From: Lishizhenia tianjinensis
GTDB lineage: Bacteria; Bacteroidota; Bacteroidia; Flavobacteriales_D; Crocinitomicaceae
Direction of reading: 5' to 3'
Length of the DNA stretch: 64,000 nucleotides
NCBI RefSeq assembly: GCF_900116425.1
Contig: NZ_FPAS01000001.1
Coordinates: forward strand, 1,250,085 to 1,314,084
Position numbers and translations under genes: made by a program. Below are positions 8,322 to 16,086 of this stretch, in pieces; within the stretch, counting starts at the first letter, position 1; every line of letters begins with the position of its first letter. The notes under the pieces were generated by a model. The model was not told where the DNA came from and did no database searches. It saw nothing but the letters and a program-made list of their open reading frames with translations.

Positions 8322-9527
8322 TTACTTTTTAATCACCTTTTGGTAGTTCGTGTGTATTCCATCCGTCATTTCTAACAGGTAAACACCACTTTGTAAGAAA
8401 TCTAAACTATGCTCCCCTCCCGACTTCATCGTGTGTACTAAATTCCCTTGTACATCATATAAACGAAACAAGGCGTCTTTGTTTTCTGTTTCTAGATTCA
8501 AGTTACTTTCAAAAGGATTGGGATAAACCTTAAAGTTCATTTCTATAGGGTTTGACACGCCTAAAAGGGAAGCATTCTTTGTATACCTCAATTCATTTCC
8601 TACCAATGCTATGGCGTGTTCTTCATCAGCGAAATCTATACTGTAAATGGGAGCATCTACTCCTATGTTATACTCCGTCCATTGGGTAGCATTGGTGTTC
8701 AAACAAATAAAGTATTTTCCATAGTAACTCGAGGCGATGAGTTTTCCAAATTGTTGATCTAAATCGATAACAGGTAACACATTAAAACCATCCAAGTTTA
8801 AATCGTGTACAAAACCAGAGCTGGCTTGTATACGCTGAGAGGGTCCTGTACCACCAAACTGTCTGTAGTTAACAGCCAAAGCAGAATTCACCATATCCAA
8901 TCTTCCCCCACCTGTTACTTCTTGAAAATTTTGGGTGTAAACCGTATCAACACTTACAAAACCATCTGTGGAGTAATAGTATTTTTCAGGATTCGTAGGG
9001 TCTAAAATTACTCCATAAGTATCTTCCCATAGGTCTAAGGCAAGAATGTAACTGGTAAATGGAAGTACAACCAAATCGGTCCAGTTATCCCCCAAATCTG
9101 CTGAACGAATAATTTGCATGGAGTCGTTGACTTGGTAATAGGCATAGAGATAATCATCTCCTATCACCAAATCATTAAAAGGCAAACCTGTTTGGTTGAT
9201 CCAATCTGCACTTATGGTATCCCAAGTTGCTCCCGCATCCATGGTACGATAAACTCCTCCATTTGCATTTACAAAACCTATTTTACCATTGATGAATTGT
9301 GGTTTATATAAAGATGAGAAACCTCCAAATTCTTGAATATTGGTCCAAGTTTCTCCACCATCCAATGTTTGGTATAATTCACCTATCGTTCCTGTAATAT
9401 AGGCAGTATCTATAGCGGGATAACTCAACTCGCCGTAAAAACTTTGATTACTTGCAGGTGCTTGCCATTGTCCGAAAGTGAAGACACTCAAAACCAAACA
9501 ACCCAGCGTATATTTTAACTTTTTCAT
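8322..9527 (-). CDS. Secreted BNR/YCF48-like beta-propeller protein with T9SS type A sorting domain
   Basis: 401 residues from the ATG at 9527 (MKKLKYTLGCLVLSVFTFGQ is a signal peptide). The body shows repeated blades of the sort LYQTLDGGETWTNI, VYRTMDAGATWDTI and IIRSADLGDNWTDL, which are Asp-box/BNR or YCF48-like repeats expected to form a beta-propeller. The C-terminus is a T9SS type A sorting signal: VYPNPFESNLNLE, then LFRLYDVQGNLVHTM and LQSGVYLLEMTDG. The protein should be exported by Sec and then T9SS. Such proteins often bind ligands or glycans, but no catalytic residues could be assigned. It stands alone between def and the AraC regulator. Confidence 0.85.
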   Translation of the reverse strand: MKKLKYTLGCLVLSVFTFGQWQAPASNQSFYGELSYPAIDTAYITGTIGELYQTLDGGETWTNIQEFGGFSSLYKPQFINGKIGFVNANGGVYRTMDAGATWDTISADWINQTGLPFNDLVIGDDYLYAYYQVNDSMQIIRSADLGDNWTDLVVLPFTSYILALDLWEDTYGVILDPTNPEKYYYSTDGFVSVDTVYTQNFQEVTGGGRLDMVNSALAVNYRQFGGTGPSQRIQASSGFVHDLNLDGFNVLPVIDLDQQFGKLIASSYYGKYFICLNTNATQWTEYNIGVDAPIYSIDFADEEHAIALVGNELRYTKNASLLGVSNPIEMNFKVYPNPFESNLNLETENKDALFRLYDVQGNLVHTMKSGGEHSLDFLQSGVYLLEMTDGIHTNYQKVIKK

Positions 9528-9592
9528 GGTGTACATTTTATGTTTATTACGAAGTTCGGTGATTTTTAAGCTTTATCCTTGTAGATTATCTT

Positions 9593-10420
9593 CTATTCCT
9601 TGTAAATTTCTGCCTGCTTGAATTCTGTTGGCGTTAGACCCGTATGTTGCTTGAAAAATTTAGAAAAATGAGCTTCGTCAAAGAAGTTGACCGATACTGC
9701 AATTTGAGCAATATTTAAATCATCTTCCAAAAGAAGTTGTTTGGCTTTGGCCAGAATTCTTTCGTTTTGCATGTCGTGCAAGGTTTTTCCAAAATTCTTC
9801 TTTACCATCTTGCTCAATTTCGATTCACTCACCCCCAAAGCTTCAGCATAGAAACTTAAATTTGGTTTTTGATGATAGGAAGTGTTGAGCAAACGCATAA
9901 ATTCTAACACAAAAACCCCGTCTACCTCATCATGCTGGTTGAGGTTACCTGAAAGTTTCAATAAAATATGGGCCGCTAAATTTAGTCGTAACGACTCATC
10001 GGTTCTATGACTAAAAAGTTCCTTAAAGTAAAAATTAAACACTTCAAACTCTTCTGAAGAAGCTGTATAGGTCACCGGACTCGCGATCAAATTAAAGAGC
10101 TTGGTTTCTTTGTGAAAGACTTGTAATTGTTCCAAGAAATGATTGGAGAAAGCCAAGGTAAATCCTTTGGAATCAGTAGATCGTTTTAATTTATGGGGAA
10201 AAGATGCCGGTAAAATGTGAAAGCTCCCTTTTTGAGCCTGGTACATTTTTCCAAACATCACATGCTCTCCTCCTCCTTCTAAAAAAATGAAAATTTCGTT
10301 GTAGGTATGTGCGTGCATTTCTTCGAAATTGTAAAAGCTTTTTTCTTCCCAAGGAAAGACCTCTACCAACTTCTCAGGTTTACCACTGTCCGCGAAAGAA
10401 TAAGAAGGAATATGTTGCAT
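9593..10420 (-). CDS. AraC family transcriptional regulator
   Basis: A 275-residue regulator. The N-terminal half is a cupin-like sensor (MHAHTYNEIFIFLEGGGEHV near 36-55, with HAH and a later PASFPHKLKR). The C-terminal 95 residues form the double helix-turn-helix of AraC/XylS proteins: LSFYAEALGVSESKLSKMVK for the first, then LNIAQIAVSVNFFDEAHFSK FFKQHTGLTPTEFK for the second. The effector and the target genes are not evident, because neither neighbour is an obvious catabolic gene. It has its own -7 motif at 10448-10455, and the leader is about 23 bases. Confidence 0.92.
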   Translation of the reverse strand: MQHIPSYSFADSGKPEKLVEVFPWEEKSFYNFEEMHAHTYNEIFIFLEGGGEHVMFGKMYQAQKGSFHILPASFPHKLKRSTDSKGFTLAFSNHFLEQLQVFHKETKLFNLIASPVTYTASSEEFEVFNFYFKELFSHRTDESLRLNLAAHILLKLSGNLNQHDEVDGVFVLEFMRLLNTSYHQKPNLSFYAEALGVSESKLSKMVKKNFGKTLHDMQNERILAKAKQLLLEDDLNIAQIAVSVNFFDEAHFSKFFKQHTGLTPTEFKQAEIYKE

Positions 10421-10447
10421 GTAGTAATAGTATTAGACCCTATACTA

Positions 10448-10455
10448 CAAACGTA
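10448..10455 (-). promoter_or_regulatory. -7 promoter motif TACGTTTG for the AraC regulator
   Basis: Exact TAnnTTTG match on the minus strand, 27 bases upstream of the regulator ATG. Confidence 0.6.
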
Positions 10456-10486
10456 AGAATAATTTCAGGAGTTGTCTTTAGAGAAC

Positions 10487-10903
10487 TTACATCCCCATTT
10501 GCTGCATGTAAGATTGTAAAATCAAGGTGGCGCTAATCTCATCTACCATGGCTTTGTTTTTACGCTGTTTCTTTTTTAAACCACTGTCTATCATGGTTTG
10601 AAATGCCATTTTAGAAGTAAACCTTTCGTCTACCATTACAATTTTTTGAAGCGGAAAGTTTTTCTCCAAGGCTTCTCTCAATAAACGAACGTTTTCAGAA
10701 CTGTGTGTGTCTTCGTTGTTCAAACGTTTGGGTTCTCCTAAAACGATAGTTCCCACACCTAGTTTAGGAATTTCAGCTTGTAAAAAGTTCATCAAATCAC
10801 GAGAATCTACGGTAGTTAAACCCGAAGCAATGATGTTCATTTCATCGGTAATTGCCACACCTGTTCTACGCAAACCAAAGTCTAAAGCTAAAATTCTGTT
10901 CAT
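10487..10903 (-). CDS. ruvX: Putative pre-16S rRNA nuclease / Holliday junction resolvase-like RuvX (YqgF)
   Basis: A 138-residue RNase H-fold protein. The YqgF signature is present: LALDFGLRRTGVAITD (6-21, first catalytic D8), a central VLGEPKRLNNE, MVDERFTSKMAF with the acidic D and E, and KKKQRKNKAMVDEISATLIL near the end with the last acidic residue. Family members act in 16S rRNA 5'-end maturation in E. coli, and the Holliday-junction role is debated. Length is normal. A -7 motif ends only 4 bases before the ATG, so the transcript is probably leaderless. Confidence 0.93.
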   Translation of the reverse strand: MNRILALDFGLRRTGVAITDEMNIIASGLTTVDSRDLMNFLQAEIPKLGVGTIVLGEPKRLNNEDTHSSENVRLLREALEKNFPLQKIVMVDERFTSKMAFQTMIDSGLKKKQRKNKAMVDEISATLILQSYMQQMGM

Positions 10904-10907
10904 GGTG

Positions 10908-10915
10908 CAAAAGTA
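10908..10915 (-). promoter_or_regulatory. -7 promoter motif TACTTTTG abutting the ruvX start
   Basis: Exact TAnnTTTG match on the minus strand. Its last base is 5 bases from the A of the ruvX ATG, which puts transcription start at or very near the start codon. Confidence 0.65.
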
Positions 10916-10916
10916 G

Positions 10917-11060
10917 GAATTTAGACTTTTAGACGGTTAGATTTTTAGAGTTTTAGATGGGGGGATGGTATTTAAAAATTTAAGAAAGAGCTGACGTTCG
11001 TGATTTAAAGATTTAAGACATGAGATTTTTAAATGTTTAAAGGTTTATTTATTAAAAGAA
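10917..11060. repeat. Low-complexity intergenic tract with TTTAGA and GATTTAAAGATTTAAG units
   Basis: Between ruvX and the next gene lie short degenerate repeats: TTTAGACTTTTAGACGG-like units (10920-10955), then ATTTAAAAATTTAAG and GATTTAAAGATTTAAG (10971-11017). Related units occur near 16310, 16405 and 24090-24195. No gene is supported here. Confidence 0.55.
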
Positions 11061-11116
11061 ATCTAAATACGGTGTTATCTTTCTTGATTACAGCATTTAT
11101 ACCCTAAATACAGACT

Positions 11117-11719
11117 ATGAAAATAATCTTCTTAAGCACCTTATTTCTATTGGGTTCTGCACTATCAGCATGTAAAAAAAACGGAGTAGAACAAACTCCC
11201 CCTCCTTCAAACATATCGAGTTTACAAGCTATTAAAAACATTGTTAGCAAAAATATAATCTCGAAAAAAGACTATACTTTACCTCAAGGATCGTTTGTTT
11301 TAGAGGAAACTGCAAACTCTTTTTATTTATGTGAGCTAGCACTTTTTTGTTTGGGAGAAGTCAAAGTGGACAATTCTTGCAGAAGTAGAAGGTTTGGACC
11401 CAATGAAAAATTCCCATACATAAAAGAAATAGAATACACGGAAGAATACTTAGACATTAGCATAGGGGTGATTGAAAAATGTGGAAGCGATTTTATTTGT
11501 GATGCCGCCTTTGAGGAAAACAACCTTAATCTAATTTATCACCAATATAGTTCCTTGGCTTTCTGTAACTGTGAACACACGATTCATTATTGCTTTTACA
11601 TTGACAATCAAAATCGCCTCGGCGACGAACCGGAAATTGAGAGTATTTCAGTGAATGGAGAACCACTGATGGTAGATTTACAACATATTAAACAAAAAGG
11701 AAAGAACATCGGAAATTGA
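11117..11719 (+). CDS. Cysteine-rich lipoprotein, function unknown
   Basis: A 200-residue protein with a lipoprotein signal (MKIIFLSTLFLLGSALSACK, lipobox LSAC, cysteine 19) followed by a Pro/Gln spacer. The mature part has many cysteines (YLCELALFCLGEV, VDNSCRSRRFG, EKCGSDFICDAAF, FCNCEHTIHYCFY), which suggests a disulfide-stabilised periplasmic or surface domain. No family was recognised. It opens a patch of small unrelated genes (NTF2-like protein, toxin-antitoxin) between two housekeeping blocks, and it follows a stretch of low-complexity intergenic repeats, so it may have been acquired. No typical -7 motif was seen. Confidence 0.7.
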   Translation: MKIIFLSTLFLLGSALSACKKNGVEQTPPPSNISSLQAIKNIVSKNIISKKDYTLPQGSFVLEETANSFYLCELALFCLGEVKVDNSCRSRRFGPNEKFPYIKEIEYTEEYLDISIGVIEKCGSDFICDAAFEENNLNLIYHQYSSLAFCNCEHTIHYCFYIDNQNRLGDEPEIESISVNGEPLMVDLQHIKQKGKNIGN

Positions 11720-11768
11720 TTTTTCAAACATTCGGTTTAATTTTAAAGTCCAACGATTTAATTCAACA

Positions 11769-12146
11769 ATGAAACTCTCCATCCCCAAAGGGTGCGACAA
11801 TGCACCGAAAAAAGATTTTTTGGTTACTATCAATATTGCCTATGCACGTAGAGACTTGGATGCCTTGCTTGAAGCTTTTACAGACAAATTCACTTGGCAT
11901 TGGGTAGAGACACAAAAAACAGTGTCGAAAGCCGATCTCAACACAAGTGTTTTTCTAGAATATCCAATTACAGCACTCAGCTTAGAAAAAGTCCTTACCC
12001 ACGGACGAGAAGGTGCCGTAATGGGCAAAATGACATGCGAAAATGGAACTATTTATGCCTTCTCTGACTTCTATGCATTCAGCGGCGCCAAGGGAGATAA
12101 GGTGAAAAGTATTACGCGGTTTATAATACCTTTAAATCATGAATAA
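11769..12146 (+). CDS. NTF2-like (SnoaL-type) small protein
   Basis: A 125-residue soluble protein. FLVTINIAYARRDLDALLEA with FTDKFTWHWVETQKTVSKAD, followed by GTIYAFSDFYAFSGAKGDKV and ITRFIIP, is the pattern of NTF2/SnoaL-like folds: an N-terminal helix, then a curved sheet. Such proteins act as small isomerases or hydrolases or as ligand-binding domains. Catalytic residues cannot be assigned. There is no signal peptide. It lies 49 bases downstream of the lipoprotein gene on the same strand. The start is the ATG at 11769, where MKLSIPKGCDNAPKK precedes the first helix. Confidence 0.65.
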   Translation: MKLSIPKGCDNAPKKDFLVTINIAYARRDLDALLEAFTDKFTWHWVETQKTVSKADLNTSVFLEYPITALSLEKVLTHGREGAVMGKMTCENGTIYAFSDFYAFSGAKGDKVKSITRFIIPLNHE

Positions 12147-12210
12147 AACTATATTCGAAAAAATTACATTCAACTAACCGGAGCTATATAATCAATAACT
12201 CAACTTATTT

Positions 12211-12513
12211 CTACTCTACTAAGTTTCTATTTTCAGGGTCTCTCCGAGTATCAAAAACTGTAATTATTTCTATTTCCTCTTGTTCTTTATCCACTCGGTA
12301 AAAGAAGGTCGTTTGTTTTGTGACGACACATTTAAACAGATTTCCAAATTCTTTCGATTCAGGACAGCTATAGGGATGCTTAGATATTTGCTTTATTTTG
12401 AGGTCTAATTTGGTCAAGAAATTATCACGCACTTTTACACCCCATTTATAAATAAGATAATCTAAAAGGTCTAATAATTGTGATTCGGCTAGTTCGGATA
12501 GGTAGGTTTTCAT
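12211..12513 (-). CDS. RelE/ParE family toxin
   Basis: A 100-residue protein with the ParE-type fold: the N-terminal LSELAESQLLDLLDYLIYKW helix pair, the KVRDNFLTKLDLKIKQISKH helix, the HPYSCPESKEFGNLFKCVVT segment, the FFYRVDKEQEEIEIITVFDT strand and a terminal RRDPENRNL. ParE toxins inhibit gyrase and RelE toxins cleave mRNA on ribosomes. The dyad of two long helices followed by YRVD and VFDTRRDP favours the ParE branch. It begins 3 bases after the stop of the antitoxin gene, the usual antitoxin-first order. Activity cannot be judged from sequence. Confidence 0.85.
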   Translation of the reverse strand: MKTYLSELAESQLLDLLDYLIYKWGVKVRDNFLTKLDLKIKQISKHPYSCPESKEFGNLFKCVVTKQTTFFYRVDKEQEEIEIITVFDTRRDPENRNLVE

Positions 12514-12516
12514 AGG

Positions 12517-12735
12517 CTAAGAAATTTTCTTTAAAAAGGAGTCGTATTCGATTCTTTTCCCTTTATCTAGCTCCTCTATACCTTGAATTATATGCTTTTG
12601 CTCAACCTCAGATAAGTCATTCCAAAAGTCGCCTTCCTCTTTCCGGATAAACTCTGCAAGTCGCGCGATGAAGTCAGAATTATCATTTTCCAAAATAAAC
12701 TTCAGCAATTTTAACTTTGTAGCTTGTACATCCAT
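12517..12735 (-). CDS. Antitoxin of the ParE-type toxin-antitoxin pair
   Basis: A 72-residue acidic protein, MDVQATKLKLLKFILENDNS at the start, then FIARLAEFIRKEEGDFWNDL and a helical tail ELDKGKRIEYDSFLKK. This size and organisation are common for Bacteroidota antitoxins paired with ParE/RelE toxins, where the N-terminus dimerises and the C-terminal helix wraps the toxin. The DNA-binding fold is not obvious, and there is no clear ribbon-helix-helix. The gene is first in the operon behind a TAAATTTG motif, and autoregulation is likely by analogy only. Confidence 0.8.
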   Translation of the reverse strand: MDVQATKLKLLKFILENDNSDFIARLAEFIRKEEGDFWNDLSEVEQKHIIQGIEELDKGKRIEYDSFLKKIS

Positions 12736-13034
12736 TACACAACTTGTTTTCCTACAAATTTACGAAAAGCAAAGCAAATGAGCCACTTGTGTGAATTCAA
12801 AATTACTCCGTAAGCTTGTCTTTACTCACAATAGAACTTCGCTCGGCTCGATAACCTCTAGATCTTGCTTTCAAGTTGAAATTTTCTCAATACTCACACT
12901 CCAACTCACACTGCAAATCCTCTAGCTCCCTACTCACACTCAAAACTGACTTCCTTCATCTCAACAAAAATTGGGAAAAATGTAAAAAATCTGTTTTCTG
13001 TGCGCTTAGGCATGGCTAATCTCGGATAAGACTC
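12736..13034. other. Intergenic region upstream of dapD with ACTCACACT repeats
   Basis: About 300 bases without a gene. They hold the toxin-antitoxin promoter at the left and three copies of ACTCACACT (12892-12900, 12904-12912, 12932-12940) in a CT-rich stretch. No structured RNA or conserved reading frame was recognised. The right end carries the dapD promoter. Confidence 0.5.
12755..12762 (-). promoter_or_regulatory. -7 promoter motif TAAATTTG for the toxin-antitoxin operon
   Basis: Exact TAnnTTTG match on the minus strand, 20 bases upstream of the antitoxin ATG. Confidence 0.65.
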
Positions 13035-13042
13035 TAATTTTG
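13035..13042 (+). promoter_or_regulatory. -7 promoter motif TAATTTTG for dapD
   Basis: Exact TAnnTTTG match, 20 bases before the ATG at 13063. It contains the first base of an upstream in-frame GTG (13042), which is therefore excluded as start. Confidence 0.75.
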
Positions 13043-13062
13043 TGACTTCAAGTAGAAAAGTT

Positions 13063-13872
13063 ATGCAAGAAATCATAGAAAAAGCATGGGAAGACAGAAG
13101 TCTTTTAAACGATGCGCAAACGATAGAGACGATTAACCAAGTAATCGAGGAAATTGACAAAGGTAGATTACGTGTGGCTGAGCCAGATGGTAACGGTGGA
13201 TGGAAAGTGAACGAGTGGGTAAAGAAGGCAGTGGTATTGTACTTCCCTATTCGTAAAATGGAAACAATTGAGGTGGGTCCATTCGAATTCCACGACAAAA
13301 TGGCCTTGAAAACGAACTACAAAGAATTGGGTGTACGTGTTGTACCTCACGCTGTAGCACGTTACGGAGCTTACATTTCTGCTGGGGTAATTATGATGCC
13401 TTCTTACATAAACATTGGTGCTTACGTTGATGCCGGTACTATGGTTGATACCTGGGCAACAGTAGGATCTTGTGCGCAAATCGGTAAAGACGTTCACTTG
13501 AGTGGTGGTGTTGGAATTGGTGGTGTATTGGAGCCTCTACAAGCTGCGCCAGTAATCATAGAAGACGGTGCTTTCCTTGGATCTAGATGTATCGTTGTGG
13601 AAGGTGTACGTGTAGAAAAAGAAGCTGTTTTGGGAGCTAACGTAGTATTGACAAAATCTACAAAAATCATCGACGTTACTGGAGACGAGCCGGTTGAAAT
13701 GAAAGGTGTAGTTCCTGCACGTTCAGTTGTAATCCCTGGTTCTTACACCAAAGAATTCCCAGCTGGATCTTACCAAGTTCCTTGTGCTTTGATCATCGGG
13801 AAACGTAAAGCAAGTACAGATTTAAAAACTTCTTTGAACGACGCATTGAGAGAGCACAATGTTGCTGTCTAG
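13063..13872 (+). CDS. dapD: 2,3,4,5-tetrahydropyridine-2,6-dicarboxylate N-succinyltransferase
   Basis: Catalyses the succinyl-CoA-dependent step of the succinylase branch of diaminopimelate/lysine synthesis, needed for peptidoglycan and lysine. The 269-residue protein has the family's N-terminal helical domain (MQEIIEKAWEDRSLLN, then INQVIEEIDKGRLRVAE) and a left-handed beta-helix of hexapeptide repeats (MMPSYINIGAYVDAGTMVDT, then SCAQIGKDVHLSGGVGIGGV and FLGSRCIVVEGVRVEKEAVL). The C-terminal part VVIPGSYTKEFPAGSYQVPC is also typical. The ATG at 13063 is chosen because the -7 motif ends at 13042. Other dap genes are not adjacent. Confidence 0.96.
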   Translation: MQEIIEKAWEDRSLLNDAQTIETINQVIEEIDKGRLRVAEPDGNGGWKVNEWVKKAVVLYFPIRKMETIEVGPFEFHDKMALKTNYKELGVRVVPHAVARYGAYISAGVIMMPSYINIGAYVDAGTMVDTWATVGSCAQIGKDVHLSGGVGIGGVLEPLQAAPVIIEDGAFLGSRCIVVEGVRVEKEAVLGANVVLTKSTKIIDVTGDEPVEMKGVVPARSVVIPGSYTKEFPAGSYQVPCALIIGKRKASTDLKTSLNDALREHNVAV

Positions 13873-13965
13873 TTAGGAGTTGAGAAATTATGAGTTAAGA
13901 GTTTGTGGGGAGTGATAAGTGAAGAGTGATAAGTCAAAAGCGACTTAATTCTTAACGATAGATAG

Positions 13966-14002
13966 AAAAGGGATATGATCTTAGGGTTGTGTCCCTTTTT
14001 TA
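13966..14002 (+). terminator. Probable terminator of dapD
   Basis: AAAAGGGA (13966-13973) pairs with TCCCTTTT (13992-13999) across an 18-base loop and is followed by TTT. The loop is long, so efficiency is uncertain. Confidence 0.55.
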
Positions 14003-14040
14003 ATGCTGTAATTAAAGGCTCTCGAGCGATAGCCGAGAGA

Positions 14041-14080
14041 TGAATTTTTGAATTCCCCAAAGGAGTGTTCCTTTTTAGTG
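14041..14080. repeat. 40-bp direct repeat, left copy
   Basis: A 40-base unit beginning TGAATTTTTGAATTCCCC and continuing AAAGGAGTGTTCCTTTTT then AGTG. It contains a 6-bp hairpin (AAAGGA, loop GTGT, TCCTTT). A second copy with one substitution and one extra T lies at 14925-14965. The two copies bracket the membrane-protein gene at 14087-14881. Confidence 0.75.
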
Positions 14081-14086
14081 TATACA

Positions 14087-14881
14087 TCAATACAAATTCT
14101 TGATGTAAAAATCATACTCATGTTTCATAAATACGTCCTCATGCTTTCTGATAACACCCTCAAATACTGATTGACTAATTCTCTCCTCTCTTAAATTAAT
14201 TTTAAGTAAATCCTTTACCACGTCTATACTTCTAAAGAAAAATCTGTAGTAATAATAATTACGGATAACCTTATTGTCATGTAGTTTATAAAAATCAACG
14301 TTGTTAACATTATTCTTTTTGAATTCCTCCGCCAATAATCTTGTTGCAATTAATTCAGAATTTCTAACTGTACTAAATTCATGAGAATTTTTCTCTATTC
14401 TACTCATAACATCTGGAGGAAAAACATTATGAATAGTTGATCTTATAAATATAATCCCTTGAACCAATTGAGTCCCATTTTCAACAAATCCTAATTCAAT
14501 CCACCTTTGGATTACATCCAGATCATTGTAGACCCTTTTTAAAACTGATAAAGTTTCTCTTTTTTCATCTGGAGTATAAAGTAGCTCACTTATTTTAATA
14601 GTTAAATCATATTCATTCGATTTTATTCTATCCGTTTTTTGTTTGGAATAAACCCAATAAATTAAAAACAAATTGGCAGTTCCTACCAATATAGAAGCTA
14701 CTATACCACTCGTCCCTGAAAAGTAACTACCTAATTCTCCCCAATATTGTATTCGCTCTCCATTCATGCCTTCTGGAGATGAAGAAGCTCCTAAAAAAAT
14801 AAAAAATGGTGCTAAAACTAGAATTAAACAAACTACCAAGATGGTAATGATAATTCCTTTGATAAATGGATCTTTAATCAT
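14087..14881 (-). CDS. Two-helix membrane protein, function unknown
   Basis: A 264-residue protein with two N-terminal membrane segments (IIITILVVCLILVLAPFFIF, about 10-31, and IVASILVGTANLFLIYWVYS, about 60-79) joined by a short loop, followed by a 180-residue cytoplasmic domain rich in charged helices (KISELLYTPDEKRETLSVLK, IRKHEDVFMKHEYDFYIKNL). Proteins with two TM helices and a helical tail of this size occur among phage-defence accessory genes and as unknown membrane proteins, but I see no catalytic motif. It is the only gene between two near-identical 40-bp repeats, is on the opposite strand to dapD and meaB, and is AT-rich, so it may be an insertion. Confidence 0.7.
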   Translation of the reverse strand: MIKDPFIKGIIITILVVCLILVLAPFFIFLGASSSPEGMNGERIQYWGELGSYFSGTSGIVASILVGTANLFLIYWVYSKQKTDRIKSNEYDLTIKISELLYTPDEKRETLSVLKRVYNDLDVIQRWIELGFVENGTQLVQGIIFIRSTIHNVFPPDVMSRIEKNSHEFSTVRNSELIATRLLAEEFKKNNVNNVDFYKLHDNKVIRNYYYYRFFFRSIDVVKDLLKINLREERISQSVFEGVIRKHEDVFMKHEYDFYIKNLY

Positions 14882-14924
14882 CAGTTAAGTTTCAACGAAA
14901 ATAATACTTAAATTTTTGAATCCT

Positions 14925-14965
14925 TGAATTTTTGAATTCCCTAAAGGAGTGTTCCTTTTTTAGTG
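14925..14965. repeat. 40-bp direct repeat, right copy
   Basis: Same unit as 14041-14080 (TGAATTTTTGAATTCCCT, then AAAGGAGTGTTCCTTTTTT and AGTG), differing at one base and by one added T. It directly precedes the meaB promoter motif. Confidence 0.75.
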
Positions 14966-14976
14966 GTTAGAAATTC

Positions 14977-14984
14977 TATCTTTG
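14977..14984 (+). promoter_or_regulatory. -7 promoter motif TATCTTTG for meaB
   Basis: Exact TAnnTTTG match, 67 bases upstream of the meaB ATG. Transcription would start near 14990, giving a leader of about 60 bases. Confidence 0.6.
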
Positions 14985-15051
14985 AAAACAAGGCATTTTC
15001 CCACAGAAAGTCCCCTTTTTGAATTTTGATTTTTAAATTTTGAATTGTACC

Positions 15052-16086
15052 ATGAATGACGAGCAGTTAAAGCGATGGATGGAGAAAAGAAAGCAACGTA
15101 AAGAAGCTTTGACCAAAGACAATTTGATGGAAGGTATACTTGCGGGTAACCTAACGGCTTTGAGTTCTGCCATTACTTTGTTGGAAAGCAATTTGCCGCA
15201 AGACAAGGTAACTGCCAAAGAATTGGTAAGCGCCTGTTTGCCTCATGCTGGAAATTCTATACGTGTTGGAATCACTGGAGTTCCTGGTGTAGGAAAAAGT
15301 ACCTTTATCGAGTCTTTTGGTATGCACTTGCTCCAAGAGAATAAAAAGGTGGCGGTACTGGCCATAGACCCTTCTTCGGAGAAAAGTGGTGGGAGTATAT
15401 TGGGCGACAAGACACGTATGCAAGAGCTTTCGCAACAAAGCAACGTTTTTATTCGTCCGTCCGCTGCAGGTGATTCTTTAGGAGGTGTGGCCCGTAAAAC
15501 CAGAGAAGCCATTTTCTTGTGCGAAGCGGCTGGATTTGAAATTATTTTGATAGAAACCGTTGGTGTGGGACAATCAGAAACTGTTGTGCACTCCATGGTT
15601 GATTTCTTCTTATTGTTGATGCTGGCGGGTGCCGGAGATGAATTGCAAGGTATCAAACGTGGTATTATGGAAATGGCCGATGCTTTAGTGATAACTAAAG
15701 CAGATGGAGACAACATCAAAAAGGCCAACTTGGCGCGTAGAGAATACCAAAACGCCATGCACCTTTTTCCACCCAATAAAAACGAGTGGATACCCAAAGC
15801 GCTTACCGCAAGTTCTTTGACCAATACGAACATAGACAAGGTGTGGCAAACCATACTTTCTTTTCAAAACCAAACTAAAATCAACGGATGGTTTAAACAG
15901 AAAAGGCAATCGCAAGATAAATACTGGATGAATGAAAGTTTGAAAGAATTGCTCATGGCAGATTTCTTCTTAAATTCGGCCGTTAAAGACAGACTTAAAG
16001 CAGAAGAAGCGGCAGTTTTAAAGGGTGAAAAATCATCTTTCCAAAGTGCTGATGACTTGTTCGAATTTTACAAACAAAACAGATAA
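15052..16086 (+). CDS. meaB: Methylmalonyl-CoA mutase-associated GTPase MeaB (ArgK family)
   Basis: A 344-residue G3E-type GTPase that chaperones B12 loading and protects methylmalonyl-CoA mutase or related B12 mutases. Visible motifs are the P-loop GVPGVGKST (76-84), DPSSEKSGGSILGDKTRM (Mg2+ and base-recognition region), RPSAAGDSLGGVARKTRE, ETVGVGQSE (G3) and ITKADGDN (G4). The ATG at 15052 gives the normal family N-terminus MNDEQLKRW. An upstream in-frame codon at 15040 is not a good start. The mutase genes themselves are not in this window. The stop overlaps the next start by one base (TAATG). Confidence 0.95.
   Translation: MNDEQLKRWMEKRKQRKEALTKDNLMEGILAGNLTALSSAITLLESNLPQDKVTAKELVSACLPHAGNSIRVGITGVPGVGKSTFIESFGMHLLQENKKVAVLAIDPSSEKSGGSILGDKTRMQELSQQSNVFIRPSAAGDSLGGVARKTREAIFLCEAAGFEIILIETVGVGQSETVVHSMVDFFLLLMLAGAGDELQGIKRGIMEMADALVITKADGDNIKKANLARREYQNAMHLFPPNKNEWIPKALTASSLTNTNIDKVWQTILSFQNQTKINGWFKQKRQSQDKYWMNESLKELLMADFFLNSAVKDRLKAEEAAVLKGEKSSFQSADDLFEFYKQNR

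Noticed and set aside
13168-13497. A 109-codon minus-strand frame
   Set aside because: It is antisense to dapD and reads through its hexapeptide-repeat region with no start signal or family resemblance.
13869-14090. A 73-codon minus-strand frame between dapD and the membrane-protein gene
   Set aside because: It translates the dapD terminator, a hairpin and the 40-bp repeat, has no ribosome-binding or family signal, and has low-complexity sequence.
15019-15051. An in-frame TTG-type start for meaB upstream of 15052
   Set aside because: The family N-terminus begins at the ATG at 15052, and the upstream codons read from low-complexity AT sequence.
15243-15854. A 203-codon minus-strand frame
   Set aside because: It is antisense to meaB, which has all G motifs in its own frame.
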